DNA of 7,819 nucleotides from Saprospiraceae bacterium (lineage in GTDB: Bacteria; Bacteroidota; Bacteroidia; Chitinophagales; Saprospiraceae). The DNA lies in the NCBI GenBank assembly GCA_029262975.1, contig JAJCYJ010000988.1:1-7819 (forward strand), in the 5' to 3' direction. The position numbers and the translations under genes are program-made. This document shows positions 6,500 to 7,819 of this stretch, piece after piece; within the stretch, counting starts at the first letter, position 1, and the number at the start of each line of letters is the position of its first letter. The notes below the pieces were generated by a model, which was not told the DNA's origin, did no database searches, and saw only the letters and a program-made list of their open reading frames with translations.

Positions 6500-6570
6500 A
6501 TAATTCCAAATATTAATGATCCTTATGGAGGCGTCATGTCTATAACTTCGCGTCCTGAACTTGGAATTAT
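6500..6570 (+). promoter_or_regulatory. Predicted mRNA stem enclosing the ribosome binding site and start of the FecA-like gene
   Basis: The outer stem is a perfect 10-bp inverted repeat, ATAATTCCAA (6500-6509) with TTGGAATTAT (6561-6570). Within it GGAGGCG (6527-6533) can pair with CGCGTCC (6549-6555) at six of seven positions, leaving the ATG at 6536 in a 15-nt loop and the GGAGG ribosome binding site in the stem. Such a fold would restrain translation until opened. It resembles RNA thermometers or protein- or ligand-controlled leaders in principle, but no known riboswitch class is recognised. The folding is hand-derived. Confidence 0.35.
6527..6531 (+). promoter_or_regulatory. Shine-Dalgarno GGAGG of the FecA-like gene
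   Basis: GGAGG lies 4 nt before the ATG at 6536. The spacing is short, but it is the only strong Shine-Dalgarno in front of a gene called here, where the other starts lack one. It favours the start at 6536 over the in-frame ATG at 6569. Confidence 0.5.
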
Positions 6571-7819
6571 GCGGAGTTGTATAAGTGTGTTGTTTATTAT
6601 CTATGTTACGGTTACCCATGCCCAGCACAAGTTGAGTGGTATTATTACCAGTATTGGAGATGGCACCCCGGTGATAGGTGCAACTATGATAATAGAAGGG
6701 ACTAATTTCGCTACCGTAAGTAATGTTAATGGGCATTTTAGTTTCGATCATATGCTCACTGGGCACTATACTATGAAAATTAATAGTGTTGGTTTCGCTT
6801 CCAGGGCAATTCAATTTGATATTGATAATGATCTAAAGCTGGATATTAGCCTAACTGAGAAAATCTACGATTTACCAGATATCGTAGTTGAAAGTATAAC
6901 GATGACAGGTGGGCTGTCTGGCGTAGGCAAGAGTCTCGGATCCGCTCATTTCATAGGTCAAAAAGAAATTCAGAAGTTTTCATATACAGACATCAATCGG
7001 ACACTTCGTAATATTCCAGGTGCAAATATCCAGGAAGAAGATGGCTATGGCCTGAGACCAAATATCGGTCTTCGTGCCACAGGTTCGGAAAGAAGTTCGA
7101 AGATTACGATAATGGAAGATGGAATACTGGCCGCTCCTGCTCCCTATGCAGCCCCTGCAGCTTATTATTTCCCTTCTATTGGAAGAATGGAAGCTTTAGA
7201 AATATTGAAAGGAAGTAGCCAGATCAAATATGGTCCTTATACAACGGGAGGGGCGATTAATCTTCTTTCCACACCTCTTCCGACGGACTTCTCCGGCCAT
7301 GCAGATTTGATAGCCGGAAGTGATAATTATGGAATGCTCCATGCTAACCTGGGAAATGCGCATAAAAACATATCCTACCTGGTTGAAACGCTTCAATATA
7401 GCACGGATGGATTTAAAGAGCTTGACGGAGGCGGAAATACTGGATTTACCAAACAAGATTATATAGGCAAATTCAGGGTTCATACTAATCCGGATGCTCC
7501 GATTTATCAATCACTTACCTTCAAATTTGGTCAGGCAGAAGAGTCCGGGCATGAGACATATCTCGGTCTGACGGATGAAGATTTTCGTGAAGCCCCTTTG
7601 AGAAGGTATACGGGATCTCAAAAAGATAAGATTAAGACTAGGCAGAATCAATACAGTATTACACATTTTACCCAGTTGACACCATTTCTTGATATTCATA
7701 CCAGCCTTTATCGTACAGAGTTTAAAAGAAACTGGTATAAACTTGATAAAGTGAACGGACAAAAGATTTCCAATATCTTAAGTGCTCCCCTTGAGTATCA
7801 AGAAGAATTATCAATTATA
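6536..7819 (+). CDS. FecA-like TonB-dependent outer-membrane receptor, 3'-truncated by window edge
   Basis: The frame runs 428 codons without a stop to the window end. Residues 1-29 form a signal peptide (CISVLFIIYVTVTHA, likely cleaved before Gln30). Residues 32-108 are a carboxypeptidase-D-regulatory-like beta domain (GTPVIGATMIIEG, SNVNGHFSF, INSVGF). A TonB-box-like PDIVVES lies at 114-120. The plug (about 135-250) has NIGLRATGSERSSKITIMEDGI, PYAAPAAYYFP and LEILKGSSQIKYGPYTTGGAIN, closely resembling FecA. The barrel begins near 255 and carries SGHETYLGLTDEDF and RRY, also typical of the FecA group. Such receptors import ferric dicitrate or similar chelates with TonB-ExbBD energy; the exact ligand is not proven. 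The start is ATG 6536 with GGAGG; ATG 6569 would still leave a full signal peptide. A full-length protein should need about 350-400 further residues (inference). Confidence 0.93.
   Translation, partial: MSITSRPELGIMRSCISVLFIIYVTVTHAQHKLSGIITSIGDGTPVIGATMIIEGTNFATVSNVNGHFSFDHMLTGHYTMKINSVGFASRAIQFDIDNDLKLDISLTEKIYDLPDIVVESITMTGGLSGVGKSLGSAHFIGQKEIQKFSYTDINRTLRNIPGANIQEEDGYGLRPNIGLRATGSERSSKITIMEDGILAAPAPYAAPAAYYFPSIGRMEALEILKGSSQIKYGPYTTGGAINLLSTPLPTDFSGHADLIAGSDNYGMLHANLGNAHKNISYLVETLQYSTDGFKELDGGGNTGFTKQDYIGKFRVHTNPDAPIYQSLTFKFGQAEESGHETYLGLTDEDFREAPLRRYTGSQKDKIKTRQNQYSITHFTQLTPFLDIHTSLYRTEFKRNWYKLDKVNGQKISNILSAPLEYQEELSII

Noticed and set aside
6404..6814. 136-codon minus-strand open frame across the cytidine deaminase end and FecA-like start
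   Set aside because: It lacks any family motif and overlaps two genes with clear motifs on the plus strand.
7196..7762. Two minus-strand open frames over the receptor barrel
   Set aside because: The plus strand encodes an uninterrupted FecA-like plug and barrel here; the minus-strand frames carry no recognisable family.

Overview
The window looks like chromosomal DNA of a moderately AT-rich member of the Bacteroidota. Four things point there: a secreted protein with a type IX secretion (T9SS) C-terminal sorting domain, a FecA-like TonB-dependent receptor preceded by a carboxypeptidase-D-regulatory-like domain, a chitobiase-type GH20 hexosaminidase, and promoter elements of the TTG-N19-TAnnTTTG type, with most genes lacking a Shine-Dalgarno sequence. 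The family Saprospiraceae is possible from the style of the T9SS protein, but that is a guess. There are seven protein genes, two of them cut by the window edges. I see no tRNA, rRNA, CRISPR array or insertion sequence.

Layout. 1-1974 (+): C-terminal three quarters or so of a GH20 beta-N-acetylhexosaminidase, open at the left edge. Converging on it with 4 bp between the stops are two tandem minus-strand MarR-family regulators (1979-2413 and 2598-3023), about 40% identical to each other. At 3161-3219 lie a 17-bp palindrome and a strong terminator that ends transcription of the next gene. 3256-4140 (-): secreted T9SS-sorted beta-rich protein of unknown function. 4141-4538: a 398-bp divergent intergenic region with a 14-bp perfect inverted repeat and extra degenerate copies. 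4539-5870 (+): NorM-type MATE efflux transporter. 5959-6447 (+): cytidine deaminase with its own consensus promoter. 6536 to the right edge (+): N-terminal 428 residues of a FecA-like receptor.

How the genes fit together. This reads as ordinary accessory and housekeeping content rather than one system. The hexosaminidase (chitin or N-acetylglucosamine glycans) and the FecA-like receptor (iron-citrate type ligand) are envelope nutrient functions, the MATE pump exports drugs or metabolites, and cytidine deaminase salvages pyrimidines. The MarR pair may regulate itself or neighbours, but nothing in the sequence links it firmly to the pump.

The most interesting signals are non-coding. One is a predicted two-tier RNA stem that would hide the ribosome binding site of the FecA-like receptor (6500-6570). 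The other is the nested inverted-repeat cluster between the T9SS protein and the MATE pump (4266-4433). I found no convincing multi-gene novel system.
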